Origin: Sphaerimonospora thailandensis
GTDB lineage: Bacteria > Actinomycetota > Actinomycetes > Streptosporangiales > Streptosporangiaceae
Direction of reading: 5' to 3'
Assembly: GCF_016863115.1 (NCBI RefSeq)
Contig: NZ_BOOG01000007.1
Span: 62,001-126,000 of the forward strand
DNA length: 64,000 nucleotides
Shown here: one piece after another, positions 54,012-62,531 of the stretch
Numbering within the stretch: the first letter of the stretch is position 1
Layout: each line of letters opens with the position of its first letter
Program-made: the position numbers and the translations under genes
Notes under the pieces: generated by a model
What the model saw: only the letters and a program-made list of their open reading frames with translations
Database searches by the model: none
What the model was told of the DNA's origin: nothing

Positions 54012-54195
54012 GCGGCGCGCTGGCAGGTCTTCGGACTCGTGGGCGCTGCGGCCAGGTCGCCGCGTGTGCCTACTGGTTGTCGCTTCCCAGATCGCTCGTA
54101 GGCCGGATCCAGTGCGTGTGACAACGGTCGTTCCCACTCACCGCTGCGGGGCAGTCCCGGACTCGCACCGGGTTCCCTCTTTCCTCGGCCGTCCT
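54012..54195 (-). promoter_or_regulatory. Cobalamin riboswitch upstream of nrdAB
   Basis: On the minus strand: GAGGGAACCCGGTGCGAGTC, CGGGACTGCCCCGCAGCGGT with the B12-box core, then CTGGGAAGCGACAACCAGTAGG, and finally CACGAGTCCGAAGACCTGCC, the conserved closing block. Their order and spacing match the B12 aptamer. The same arrangement is known for the class Ia nrd operon of Streptomyces coelicolor. Confidence 0.95.
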
Positions 54196-54226
54196 GGATG
54201 GACGGACGAACCAGCTGCACCAACCA

Positions 54227-54237
54227 CCATATATAGG
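54227..54237 (-). promoter_or_regulatory. -10 TATATAT region of nrdAB within a CCATATATAGG palindrome
   Basis: The minus-strand -10 lies in CCTATATATGG, about 35 bp upstream of the aptamer. Its near-symmetry resembles the AT core of NrdR boxes, but a second box at the usual three-turn spacing is not clear. Confidence 0.4.
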
Positions 54238-54240
54238 GGG

Positions 54241-54489
54241 CTGGGAAAAGTCACACCCAACATGTCGGGCCACAGTGGTCACATGTCCTTTGCGTGCCCG
54301 GCAAGAACGGCCTTTCGGCAGAGAGCCGGGGTGTAGGGAGAGAACATGGGCGCAGCCCGCGATCAAGAGCACCGAGAAGACTCTCTCGAACTCGTCGGCG
54401 CCCGCTGCCGCCGGTGAGCGCGACGGCCGACTCACGGTCGAAAAATCAAGAAGCCGCTCGGATCCGGGCGCTGAACTGATGCTTCACGG
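54241..54489. other. Spacer upstream of nrdAB, no gene seen
   Basis: This 249-bp stretch holds the -35 side of the nrdAB promoter near 54250. I see no conserved protein and no RNA fold in it. Open frames here lack ribosome sites and recognisable products. Confidence 0.4.
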
Positions 54490-54563
54490 TGGGGCTACCT
54501 GGACTCGAACCAGGGACCTCTTCCTTATCAGGGAAGCGCTCTAACCGTCTGAGCTATAGCCCC
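54490..54563 (-). tRNA. tRNA-Ile (anticodon GAU)
   Basis: On the minus strand the 7-bp acceptor GGGGCTA pairs with TAGCCCC. The D arm is GCTCAGACGGTTAGAGC, the anticodon arm CTTCC-CTGATAA-GGAAG with GAT in the middle, and the T arm CCTGG-TTCGAGT-CCAGG. The discriminator is A, and CCA is not fully encoded. It is the ligand type expected for the ileS T-box about 9 kb away. Confidence 0.97.
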
Positions 54564-54850
54564 GCTGGACGCCGTCGCGTCATCGTAGCGTACCCGGGGG
54601 TCGCGGATGTCGCCAGATGCGCGGAGGGGCCGCGGGTGGGTAGGACCGGGCGCGCCTGGGAATACGTGGGAGGAACATACGGAGATGCCGCGATTGTTGT
54701 GCGGGTAGGCGCCCTTCACGGGCGCCGTGTGTCTTCGTGGACGTCCAGGACGACGAGGAGGAACCGGGCCGATGTGTCACCGGTCGCCTCCGAGCTGCCC
54801 GGACCAGCCCATGTGCTCCATCACCGCTCCTGAATAGAGGGAGGCCCGCA
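54564..54850. other. Spacer between tRNA-Ile and the TraR/DksA gene, no gene seen
   Basis: It should hold the leftward tRNA promoter close to 54564 and a rightward promoter for the zinc-finger gene. No coding or structured RNA feature is convincing. Confidence 0.4.
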
Positions 54851-55246
54851 ATGGCCACGCGCACGGCGAGAACCGCCACCAGCGAAGACATCTGGTCCGA
54901 GGATGAGCTTGCCGAGGTCCGCGAGCGGCTGCTGCATGAGGTCGACGAGCTGAACGCCGACATCGCGAGGGCTGAGGCGCAACTGGCGTCGGGGGATGTC
55001 AGCCAGGGCGCTGGGGACGACCCCGCTGACGCTGGGGCGAAGACATATGAGCGCGAGCGTGAGATCGCCCTTACCCTGAATGCGCGAGAGTTGCTCGCGC
55101 AGAACGAACGGGCGATAGCCCGTGTCGACGCAGGGACCTACGGAGAGTGCGAATCGTGCCACAAGCCGATCGGCAAGGAGCGCCTTCTGGCGTTCCCGAG
55201 GGCGACGCTGTGCGTAGCGTGCAAGCAGCGGGAGGAGCGCCGCTGA
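54851..55246 (+). CDS. TraR/DksA-type zinc-finger protein
   Basis: 131 aa from ATG 54851 with GAGGGAGG upstream. A coiled-coil N-terminal part (EDELAEVRERLLHEVDELNADIARAEAQL) leads to the zinc site CESCHKPIGKERLLAFPRA followed by CVACK, a C4 finger. Proteins of this family bind in the RNA polymerase secondary channel or resemble those that do. In actinomycetes such a gene often sits just before lspA, as here. It overlaps lspA by 4 bp (CTGA). Confidence 0.93.
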   Translation: MATRTARTATSEDIWSEDELAEVRERLLHEVDELNADIARAEAQLASGDVSQGAGDDPADAGAKTYEREREIALTLNARELLAQNERAIARVDAGTYGECESCHKPIGKERLLAFPRATLCVACKQREERR

Positions 55247-55791
55247 GTGAGGAATCGCAGAACCGCCCTCCTCGGGCGCGCAGGGTAGCCGTCCTCGCCA
55301 CCCTGGCGGCGGTGATCTACGCGCTCGATCTGGTGAGCAAGTTCCTGGTGGTGGAGTTCCTCGAAGACAAGGAGCCCGTCACCGTCATCCCCGGTGTGCT
55401 GGTGCTGAACGTGATCCGCAATCCCGGCGCGGCGTTCAGCATCGGCACCGGAATGACCGTCGTCTTCAGCCTGATAGCCGCGGGCGTGGTCTTCGCGATC
55501 ATCCGTACGGCACGGCGGCTGCGCAGCCTGCCCTGGGCGGTCACGCTCGGTCTGTTGCTCGGCGGGGCCGTGGGCAACCTGACGGACAGGATCTTCCGGG
55601 CGCCGGCTCCGCTCCAGGGCCACGTGGTCGACTTCGTCCAGGTGTTCCCCGTGACCCGGTTCCCGGTGTTCAACGTGGCGGACTCGGCGATCGTGTGCGG
55701 CGGCGTCCTGGCCGTGTTCCTGGCCTGGCGCGGCTACCAGATCGACGGCACCCGGCACAACGAGCAGGAGGTGGAGGAGACCGATGGGTGA
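55243..55791 (+). CDS. lspA: Lipoprotein signal peptidase, apparently CTG-started
   Basis: 182 aa from CTG 55243. GGAGG at 55231-55235 lies 7 nt before it, and CTGA overlaps the previous stop as ATGA or GTGA does elsewhere in this window. In-frame GTGs at 55210 and 55219 lie before the ribosome site and would add residues translated from inside the zinc-finger gene. Four membrane helices are present. The catalytic aspartates are in [11 protein letters not shown] and [12 protein letters not shown]. The enzyme cleaves the signal peptide of lipid-modified proteins such as the SBP at 1-1174. Confidence 0.93.
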   Translation: MSEESQNRPPRARRVAVLATLAAVIYALDLVSKFLVVEFLEDKEPVTVIPGVLVLNVIRNPGAAFSIGTGMTVVFSLIAAGVVFAIIRTARRLRSLPWAVTLGLLLGGAVGNLTDRIFRAPAPLQGHVVDFVQVFPVTRFPVFNVADSAIVCGGVLAVFLAWRGYQIDGTRHNEQEVEETDG

Positions 55792-56713
55792 CCGGCGTAG
55801 CCTGCCCGTACCCGACGGCCTGGAGGGCGAGCGCCTCGACGCCGCCCTGGCCCGCCTTTTCGGTTTCTCCCGGACCCGGGCCGCCGAACTGATCACCTCG
55901 GGTGAGGTGCTGCTCGACGGATCCGTCCCGGCGAAGTCCGACCGGGTCCACGCGGGAGCCTGGCTCGATGTGACGATCCCGCCGCCACCCGCCGCCCCGA
56001 TGCCGGTGGCGGAGCCGGCGCCGGGCATGACGATCATCTATGAGGACGACGACATCGTCGTGGTGAGCAAGCCGATCGGCGTGGCCGCGCATCCGACCGT
56101 CGGCTGGACCGGCCCCACCGTGCTCGGCGGTCTGCTGGCCACCGGACACCGGGTGGCCACGAGCGGGGCGGCCGAGCGGCAGGGCATCGTCCACCGGCTC
56201 GACGCGAACACCACGGGCGCGATGGTCGTGGCCAAGAGCGAGCACGCCTACTCCCGGCTCAAGCGGGCGTTCAAGGAGCGTACGGTCGACAAGCGCTACC
56301 ACGCGCTCGTACAGGGCCACATGGATCCGCTGCGGGGCACCATCGACGCGCCGATCGACCGGCATCCGTCCGGGGACGGCCGGTTCGCCGTCGTGGCCGG
56401 AGGCAAGGAGTCGGTCACCCACTACGACACCGTCGAGGCGTTCCGGGCGGCCTCTCTGCTCGACATCAAGCTGGAGACCGGCCGGACCCACCAGATCCGG
56501 GTCCACCTGTCCGCGCTCCGGCATCCCTGCGTCGGCGACTTCCTGTACGGCGCCGACCCCACCCTGGCCGCCAGGCTGGGGGTGGCCAGGCAGTGGCTGC
56601 ACGCGGCGTCCCTCGCCTTCGAGCATCCGGCGACGGGGGAGTGGATGTCGTTCACCAGCGATTATCCGGCCGATCTGGCCCACGCACTGGAGATCGTCAA
56701 CGCCGAGAGCTGA
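55784..56713 (+). CDS. RluA-family RNA pseudouridine synthase
   Basis: 309 aa from ATG 55784, overlapping lspA by 8 bp. An S4 RNA-binding domain comes first ([21 protein letters not shown]...GEVLLDG). The catalytic Asp is in [20 protein letters not shown], the usual motif being HRLDxx[14 protein letters not shown] and [23 protein letters not shown] follow, as in RluA/RluD enzymes. The target, probably 23S rRNA, cannot be fixed by reading. The lspA-rluA pair is standard in actinomycetes. Its 3' end overlaps the convergent kinase gene by 17 bp. Confidence 0.95.
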   Translation: MGDRRSLPVPDGLEGERLDAALARLFGFSRTRAAELITSGEVLLDGSVPAKSDRVHAGAWLDVTIPPPPAAPMPVAEPAPGMTIIYEDDDIVVVSKPIGVAAHPTVGWTGPTVLGGLLATGHRVATSGAAERQGIVHRLDANTTGAMVVAKSEHAYSRLKRAFKERTVDKRYHALVQGHMDPLRGTIDAPIDRHPSGDGRFAVVAGGKESVTHYDTVEAFRAASLLDIKLETGRTHQIRVHLSALRHPCVGDFLYGADPTLAARLGVARQWLHAASLAFEHPATGEWMSFTSDYPADLAHALEIVNAES

Positions 56714-57965
56714 TCCTCCTGTCCCCGCCCGGCTCTCCCTTCGGTTGGGTTTCAGGCCCGGCGATGGGCTTCGCCGCTGACTTGTCGGCCGGGGGCCGGG
56801 CCGTTCTGGTGGCGTAGACCGTCACGGTGGGCGTGCCGACCGAGGATTCGGGCACTTCGGCGGCGTCGGTTCTCGCGGTCACGAAGGCCAGTGCGCCCAC
56901 GGCCAGGCCGACGAGCGTGACCAGGGCGGATGCACCGATGACGGTGTTCCACGGCGAGCGCCGCGCCCGGGGTGAGGCCTGCGGCACGGGGGAGCCGTAC
57001 CTGTAAGTGAGCGTGTCCGGGATGAGCGGGCCGGGAGTGGGCGCGGTGGCCTCGGTGAGGGTGCCGGAGCGCGGGGCGTGGCGAGGACCCGGCCGCTGAG
57101 CCGGCCGCTGAGCCGGCACGATGGGGCCGGTCGACCGTCCCGTGGCCACGTTGTGCAGGTGCCGGGCGGCCTCCTGCGCCGTCATCCGGCACGCCGGGTC
57201 CTTGACGAGCAGGCCGTTGATCACCGGCGCCAGCGGTCCCGCGTGGCGCATCGGGCCGGGGTCCTCATGCAACACGGCGGCCAGCGTCGCGAGCGCGCGC
57301 CCGCGCTGGAACGGCGACCGCCCCTCGGCGGCCACGAACATCGTCACGCCGAGCGACCACAGATCCGACGCCCACTCCGTCCGCGTGCCCGCCGCACGCT
57401 CCGGGGCGATGAACGCGGGTGTGCCCACCAGCATGCCCGCATGCGTCAGGGGCGAGTCGCCATCTATGGCGGCTATCCCGAAATCGGTCAGTACGGCACG
57501 GCCCTCATCGGTGATGAGCACGTTGTCGGGCTTCACGTCACGGTGCAGGACACCGGCGGCATGCGCGGCGCGCAGTGCGGCCAGCACCTGCGCGCCGATC
57601 TCGGCCACCCGCCGGGGCGGCAGCGCGCCCTCCTCCCGGATGATCGACCCCAGGGTGCGCGACCGCACCAGCTGCAGCACGATCCAGGGATGGCCGTTCT
57701 CCTCGAACGCGTCGTACACCGCGGCGACGCCCGGATGGCTCAGCCGTCCGGCGGCCCTCGCCTCCCGGAGGGTCCGTACCATGAAGATTTCCCGGTCCGG
57801 CCCGGTCATCTCGGCCGCCTCCCGGAGTTCCTTGACGGCGACCTCTCGTTCCAGGACCTGGTCGACGGCTCGCCACACGACTCCCATGCCGCCGTGCCCG
57901 AGCGGCTCGATCAGGCGGTAGCGCCCCGCCACGACTCGTTCTGAGATCGTCTGCGCATCAGCCAT
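56697..57965 (-). CDS. Transmembrane Ser/Thr protein kinase (PknB-like), short outer part
   Basis: 422 aa from ATG 57965. The kinase domain (about 1-275) has the glycine loop [19 protein letters not shown] with the ATP lysine, [10 protein letters not shown] with the catalytic Asp, DFGIAA and [12 protein letters not shown] Pro/Arg-rich linker precedes one membrane helix (about 341-363). Only about 55 low-complexity residues lie outside, so there is no clear sensor domain, unlike its two neighbours. It is the last gene of a three-kinase array on one strand. Confidence 0.94.
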   Translation of the reverse strand: MADAQTISERVVAGRYRLIEPLGHGGMGVVWRAVDQVLEREVAVKELREAAEMTGPDREIFMVRTLREARAAGRLSHPGVAAVYDAFEENGHPWIVLQLVRSRTLGSIIREEGALPPRRVAEIGAQVLAALRAAHAAGVLHRDVKPDNVLITDEGRAVLTDFGIAAIDGDSPLTHAGMLVGTPAFIAPERAAGTRTEWASDLWSLGVTMFVAAEGRSPFQRGRALATLAAVLHEDPGPMRHAGPLAPVINGLLVKDPACRMTAQEAARHLHNVATGRSTGPIVPAQRPAQRPGPRHAPRSGTLTEATAPTPGPLIPDTLTYRYGSPVPQASPRARRSPWNTVIGASALVTLVGLAVGALAFVTARTDAAEVPESSVGTPTVTVYATRTARPPADKSAAKPIAGPETQPKGEPGGDRRISSRR

Positions 57966-58017
57966 GGATCACGCGCTACTCACGGCATCCGGGGGCTAAC
58001 TCCCAGCGACGTCCCGG

Positions 58018-59676
58018 CTATCGTGGGCGGAATGTGTCGGCGAACACCCGGAAGTAGGACAGTCCCGTGGTCCAGCGGGCGTCCGCGACCTGCCAGTAGA
58101 CGGCGAAGCAGCGGCCGTCGGCCAGCCGGAACCCTCGGTCCAGCACCCGGACCTTGCCAGATCTGTGGGTGGCGGTGAACTCCCAGTCCGCCGCCGGGAC
58201 TCCGCGATAGCGCAACGGTTCCAGCCTGATCCGCTCGTAGCCGGGCAGCAGGCCTTTCCCGGTCGAAGCCGCCTCGACCAGGGCCAATTGGGCGAGCGGA
58301 TCCTTCTCCTCCCACTGGGTGACGTCGATCAGCAGGTAGTCCGGGTTCCCCGGGCGACGGAACCACACCCGGGCCGCCTCACGGTCGTACGCCTTCCAGC
58401 CGCGCGGGAGCGCCACCGAGAAGCCCAGCGGATCGTGGTGCATCGCCCAGCCCCTGGGCAACGACCTGCTGGGGGCCGGTGAGGGGACTGGTGAAGGCGG
58501 GGGAGTGGTCGCCTCGGTCGCCTCGGTCGGTGCGGGAGCCGTGGGGGGAGCCGTGGGGGGAGCCGAGGACGGGGGCGACGCGTCCGCTGAGGCGGAGGGC
58601 CCGGCGATCAGTGTGTGGTACCCGTACCAGCCGCCCGTTCCGAGTCCGGCGACCAGCAGGGGAAGCAGGGCGAGCACGATCACCCGGCTCCGGCCGGCAG
58701 GCCGGACGGTACGGCTGTCGGCCGGGCTCGGCACGGTGCTCCCCGAGCCGCCCGGGGAGCGCACCGGAGGCGCCGTCGGGTGAAAGGCCGAAGGGACCGC
58801 CGGGTGGGAGCGGACACCCGTCTGGCCGCCTGTCCCACCGCCCGCTGAAACGGCGCCGAGCATTTCGGCGGTCTCCACCGCGTCGATCCGCCGGGCGGGG
58901 TCCTTGTGGAGCAGGCCCATGATGACGGGGGTGAGCGGGCCCGCGCGGCGTGGGGGTTCCGGCTCGTCGTTGATGACGGCGGCCATCGTCGCGATGGGCG
59001 TGTTGCGCTCGAAGGGCGGCCGGCCCTCGACCGCCGCGTACAGCGTCGCCCCCAGCGACCACAGGTCCGACTCCGGCGTGGCGGGCAGGCCGTTCAGCCG
59101 TTCGGGCGGCAGGAACGCGGGGGTGCCGCTGATGGAGCCCGTCATGGTGAGCGCGGTCTCCCCGGGCAGGGTGGCGATGCCGAAATCCGTCAGCACGACC
59201 CGGTTGCCCGCGCTGAGCAGCACGTTCTCCGGCTTGACATCACGATGCAGCACTCCGGCGGCGTGGGCCGTGCACAGCGCGTCCAGCACCTGCAGGCCGA
59301 TGGCCGCCACCCGCTCGGGCACCAGCGGCCCGTGCTCGCGCAGCACCTCTCCCAGGGATCGGGCGTTGACGAGCTGCATGACGATCCAGGGCCGCCCGTC
59401 CTCCTCGATGACGTCGTGGACCACGACGACGTTCGGGTGGTCGATGCGGCCGGCGGCGCGTGCCTCACGGATGGTCCGCAGGTTGAACTCCCTGCGATCC
59501 TCCTCGCTCATGGGGTGACAGAGGACCTCTTTGACGGCCACCGGACGGTCCAGCAGCTCGTCGTGAGCACGCCAGACGACCCCCATGCCGCCGCGGCCGA
59601 TGGGTTCGAGCAGGTGATATCTGCCTGCCACACGGTGCCCGTCCCGCACGCGGCCCCCCTTCTGGAACTCCTGCAT
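58018..59676 (-). CDS. Transmembrane Ser/Thr protein kinase with outer GW/ALP domain
   Basis: 552 aa from ATG 59676. Kinase domain about 10-275: [60 protein letters not shown]. One membrane helix lies near 332-352. A Ser/Pro/Thr linker leads to a domain of about 143 residues (410-552) beginning GWAMHHDPLGFSVALPRGW and containing PAADWEFT and a DRGF strand. The same domain ends the next kinase (59808-62234). The SVALPRGW pattern suggests a PsbP/Mog1-like fold, by inference. 52 bp separate it from the downstream kinase. Confidence 0.94.
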   Translation of the reverse strand: MQEFQKGGRVRDGHRVAGRYHLLEPIGRGGMGVVWRAHDELLDRPVAVKEVLCHPMSEEDRREFNLRTIREARAAGRIDHPNVVVVHDVIEEDGRPWIVMQLVNARSLGEVLREHGPLVPERVAAIGLQVLDALCTAHAAGVLHRDVKPENVLLSAGNRVVLTDFGIATLPGETALTMTGSISGTPAFLPPERLNGLPATPESDLWSLGATLYAAVEGRPPFERNTPIATMAAVINDEPEPPRRAGPLTPVIMGLLHKDPARRIDAVETAEMLGAVSAGGGTGGQTGVRSHPAVPSAFHPTAPPVRSPGGSGSTVPSPADSRTVRPAGRSRVIVLALLPLLVAGLGTGGWYGYHTLIAGPSASADASPPSSAPPTAPPTAPAPTEATEATTPPPSPVPSPAPSRSLPRGWAMHHDPLGFSVALPRGWKAYDREAARVWFRRPGNPDYLLIDVTQWEEKDPLAQLALVEAASTGKGLLPGYERIRLEPLRYRGVPAADWEFTATHRSGKVRVLDRGFRLADGRCFAVYWQVADARWTTGLSYFRVFADTFRPR

Positions 59677-59807
59677 CGTCCCACAATTCGGGCCTCTGCA
59701 ATGCGGGGCCGTACGAGCACGGCACAGAACAGACTGTCGAGGTCTGTTTATTGCATTTTGCCCCTTTTATTCGGAGTCGGCGACCATCCGACGGACAAGG
59801 CGCTGTT

Positions 59808-62234
59808 TCACTTTGCGGGCTTGAAGGTGGCGGCGATGGTCTCGAAGAGCTTCCTCTTCTCTTTCCAGTCCTTGTCCCGGGTCTTGTAGAGCAGCGCGTA
59901 GCCGTTGTTCTTGTCGGTGACGAAGCCGCGGTCGATCACACGAGACCGGTACCGGCTGTCGCCGAAGGTGAACTCCCAGTCGGCCGCGGTCTTCCAGTAC
60001 CCCTTGACCTCTCTGATCTCGATGAGCTTGTAGCCGGGGAAGTTCCGGCTCATGCCCGGCACGTCGCGCCGCCAGACCTTCAGAGCGTCCGACTCGGGAC
60101 TGGAGGTGTGGTGAACCTCCAGGTAGGTGTGTTCGTTCCCGCGGAGGCGGACCTCGCCGTTGCCCGTGCCGTCGACGTGCCACCCCTTCGGTAGTGCGAG
60201 GGAGAACCCGCTTGGGTGCTTGTACTTGTGCCAGCCCTCGGGAACGTCGGCGGGCTCCGACGCCGCGGGGGTCGGGTTCGCCGTGTCGTCGGGTGTGGGC
60301 TCGGGCGAGGGAGACGCCTGGTCGTCCTCTTCCGCGGAGGGGGAGGCCACCGGTGGGGCGGCCTCGGAGGCGGCGGTCCCGGCCTTCGGCGACTTCTTGC
60401 TCTTGGGCGATGCCTCTGCCGGGGATGTAGCCGTGGCCTCTGCCGCCGGGCCGGGCATCTGGGCGGACGAGCGCTCGCCGTCACGCAGCCCCAGGTAGCC
60501 CGCCACTCCCGCGATCATCACGAGCACCGGCACCAGCACGAGCGCCACCTTGGCGAGGGGCATCGGCCGCCGCTCGACCGGGCGGGTGCTCGCCGCCCAC
60601 CCCGCGCTCGGCTGGGCGGGCACCGCCGCTCTGGCCGGGTCCGGTACGGCAGGCGTCGGCTCTTTCGCGCTGCCGGCATCGACTGGTACGGCCTTCGCCG
60701 CCGGTGGCGGCGCCTGCGCCCCGGTCTCCGGCATGGGCATGGCCGTACGGCGCGCCTTCCTGGAGCCGGGGGAGGAGTCAGGGGAGGAATTCTTCGCCTC
60801 GGGGCCGTCATCGCCTTCGGCGGTTGCGGCTGAGGATTCAGCCACACCGTTGGAGGTCGATGCGACGTCCCGATCGGACGAGGCATCGACGACCGGCCCG
60901 GTGGCGGGCTCCGCGGTGCCCTCGATCTTCTCGGGCTTCTCAGACTTTTCGGGCCTCTTGGGCTTTCCGGGCTTGTCGTCCTTGGTCAACCTGCCGGCGT
61001 GCGGTGATGCCACCGCGCCGGAGCGCTTGCTGCCCGAAGCCTTGTCGTCGGCCGCCTCGTCCGGGCGGGCCTTGTCGGTGCCCGCCGTACCGGCCTTGGC
61101 CTGATCAGGTTGCGCCTCACTCATGGGGAGGCCGTCGGCGCCGAGAGCGGGGAGGGGCGAGGTGATCTCACCCGGGCCTGCCGCGTCCCCCTCGTTCACC
61201 GCACCCGTGCCCGGGAGCGGCTTGCGATCCCCCGGGCTCGACTTCTCCTGGCTCGGCTTTCCCTTGCCCGAGGGGGCCTTCCTGGTGGCGGCGCTGCGAT
61301 CGTCCTCGGCGGGCCGTTCCGCCTCCGAGGCGTACGGCCTGGCCCCGGCGCGAGAGGCGTCCCCATCTGTCGGGCCCGCTTCGGGTGTCGGGGACTTCGT
61401 CGCGGTTTCAGCGGGAGCGGCGGGGCGGGCGGCCTGCCGCAGCAGCCGGGTGACCTCGTCGTATCCCGGCCGGTCCTCTGGTTCCTTGGCGAGCAGCCGG
61501 GTCAGCACCGGGCCCAGCCGTCCGGCGTGCTTGGGCGGCACCGGCTCCTCGTTGAGCACGGCGTGCATGGTCGCCATGGCCATGCCCTTGTCGTGGGGCG
61601 GCCTGCCCTCCACCGCCGCGTACAGCGTGGCCCCCAGGGACCACAGGTCGGACTCGCGCTGGGCGGCCGACCCGCGAAGCCGTTCCGGTGGGATGAAGGC
61701 CGGGGTGCCGACGAGGCCGGTGCGGGTCATCGTGGAGTCCGCCTCGATGCGGGCGATGCCGAAGTCCGTCAGCACCACCCGGCCGTCCTCGGCCAGCAGC
61801 ACGTTCTCCGGCTTGACGTCGCGGTGCAGCACGCCCTGCCGGTGGGCGGCCCGCAGGGCGTCGAGGACCTGCAGGCCGATCTCCGCCGTACGCTCCGGGG
61901 TGAGCGGACCGTCCTGCCTGATCACCTGTCCGAGCGACCGGGACGGCACGAGCTGCATGACGATCCAGGGCCGGTCGTCCTCCTCGATCACGTCGTGGAC
62001 GACGACCACGTTGGGATGGGTGAGCCGACCGGCGGCGCGGGCCTCCCGCATGGTCCGGCGGTTGAGATCGCTCAGCTCGTCGCCCATGGCGCTGTCGAAG
62101 CGGACCTCCTTGACCGCGACCTCGCGATCCAGCAGCTCGTCGTGGGCCCGCCACACGACACCCATGCCACCCCGGCCGATCTGCTCCACCAGGTGGTACC
62201 GGCCCCCCACGAGCCGGCCTTGCGCTTGCGCCAT
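59808..62234 (-). CDS. Transmembrane Ser/Thr protein kinase with long disordered linker and outer GW/ALP domain
   Basis: 808 aa from ATG 62234. Kinase domain about 1-270: [60 protein letters not shown]. About 290 residues of Lys/Glu/Pro/Ser/Asp-rich, repeat-like sequence follow before the membrane helix (about 562-584). A second linker of about 80 residues leads to an outer domain (667-808) starting GWHKYKHPSGFSLALPKGW with TAADWEFT and DRGF, like its neighbour. The linker is a likely site of autophosphorylation. It is first in the array. Confidence 0.94.
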   Translation of the reverse strand: MAQAQGRLVGGRYHLVEQIGRGGMGVVWRAHDELLDREVAVKEVRFDSAMGDELSDLNRRTMREARAAGRLTHPNVVVVHDVIEEDDRPWIVMQLVPSRSLGQVIRQDGPLTPERTAEIGLQVLDALRAAHRQGVLHRDVKPENVLLAEDGRVVLTDFGIARIEADSTMTRTGLVGTPAFIPPERLRGSAAQRESDLWSLGATLYAAVEGRPPHDKGMAMATMHAVLNEEPVPPKHAGRLGPVLTRLLAKEPEDRPGYDEVTRLLRQAARPAAPAETATKSPTPEAGPTDGDASRAGARPYASEAERPAEDDRSAATRKAPSGKGKPSQEKSSPGDRKPLPGTGAVNEGDAAGPGEITSPLPALGADGLPMSEAQPDQAKAGTAGTDKARPDEAADDKASGSKRSGAVASPHAGRLTKDDKPGKPKRPEKSEKPEKIEGTAEPATGPVVDASSDRDVASTSNGVAESSAATAEGDDGPEAKNSSPDSSPGSRKARRTAMPMPETGAQAPPPAAKAVPVDAGSAKEPTPAVPDPARAAVPAQPSAGWAASTRPVERRPMPLAKVALVLVPVLVMIAGVAGYLGLRDGERSSAQMPGPAAEATATSPAEASPKSKKSPKAGTAASEAAPPVASPSAEEDDQASPSPEPTPDDTANPTPAASEPADVPEGWHKYKHPSGFSLALPKGWHVDGTGNGEVRLRGNEHTYLEVHHTSSPESDALKVWRRDVPGMSRNFPGYKLIEIREVKGYWKTAADWEFTFGDSRYRSRVIDRGFVTDKNNGYALLYKTRDKDWKEKRKLFETIAATFKPAK

Positions 62235-62358
62235 CTAATCCCCTCCCGGACGGAAGAATCGTCCCACGGATGGCAAAGGGATCAACTCGGGCGAATCGCT
62301 ACCGATCCACCTATTCCGGCATATGAGACAGATCGTTTCGGGTCCGCCGACGTGGTGC

Positions 62359-62364
62359 TAAGGT
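62359..62364 (+). promoter_or_regulatory. -10 hexamer TAAGGT of the aromatic leader transcript
   Basis: TAAGGT lies 7 nt before the ATG of the leader peptide at 62372, so transcription would start at that codon. A weak -35, TTTCGG (62336-62341), is at 17-bp spacing. Confidence 0.5.
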
Positions 62365-62371
62365 CGAAGAC

Positions 62372-62431
62372 ATGGCTCAGTGCTTCACGTTTACGCAGCC
62401 GGCTCCGGGAGGGCCGGTCGCGCGATCGTGA
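62372..62431 (+). CDS. Leader peptide with two Phe codons (probable attenuator)
   Basis: 19 codons, MAQCFTFTQPAPGGPVARS. ATG 62372 is 7 nt after a -10 hexamer, so it is probably leaderless. TTC at 62384 and TTT at 62390 encode Phe, just before the first arm of a 13-bp inverted repeat (62396) that is followed by an intrinsic terminator (62459-62485). Downstream lies a chorismate mutase gene. The layout is that of ribosome-mediated attenuation by phenylalanyl-tRNA supply. Peptide and function are inferred from the layout. Confidence 0.6.
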   Translation: MAQCFTFTQPAPGGPVARS

Positions 62432-62456
62432 GTTAGCGACCATCCGGAGCCGGCTG
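62396..62456 (+). promoter_or_regulatory. Long leader hairpin with 13-bp perfect arms
   Basis: CAGCCGGCTCCGG (62396-62408) and CCGGAGCCGGCTG (62444-62456) are perfect complements. Inside them GGTCGC and GCGACC (62416-62421, 62437-62442) form an inner stem, and the leader stop codon is in the loop. A third partial copy, CAGCCGGCTC, occurs at about 62494-62503. A ribosome paused at the Phe codons would reach the first arm. Confidence 0.75.
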
Positions 62457-62458
62457 AA

Positions 62459-62485
62459 GGCAGAGACGCCCGTCTCTGCCTTTTT
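62459..62485 (+). terminator. Intrinsic terminator / attenuator
   Basis: GGCAGAGAC (62459-62467) pairs with GTCTCTGCC (62472-62480) around a 4-nt loop, followed at once by TTTTT. It is the clearest rho-independent terminator in the window and lies 47 bp before the chorismate mutase gene, so it must be read through for expression. Confidence 0.9.
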
Positions 62486-62531
62486 GGTTTGACTCAGCCG
62501 GCTCGTGGGCCGGCCTGACAGTGGAGGCCAT

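Noticed and set aside
53173-54336. Rightward frame across nrdA and its riboswitch
   Set aside because: It overlaps nrdA in antisense and runs through the aptamer. The product is Arg/Gly/His-rich with no motif.
54489-54833. Small rightward frame starting at the tRNA-Ile gene
   Set aside because: Its first residues (GLEPGTSSLSGKRSNRLSYSP) are the familiar false translation of an antisense tRNA.
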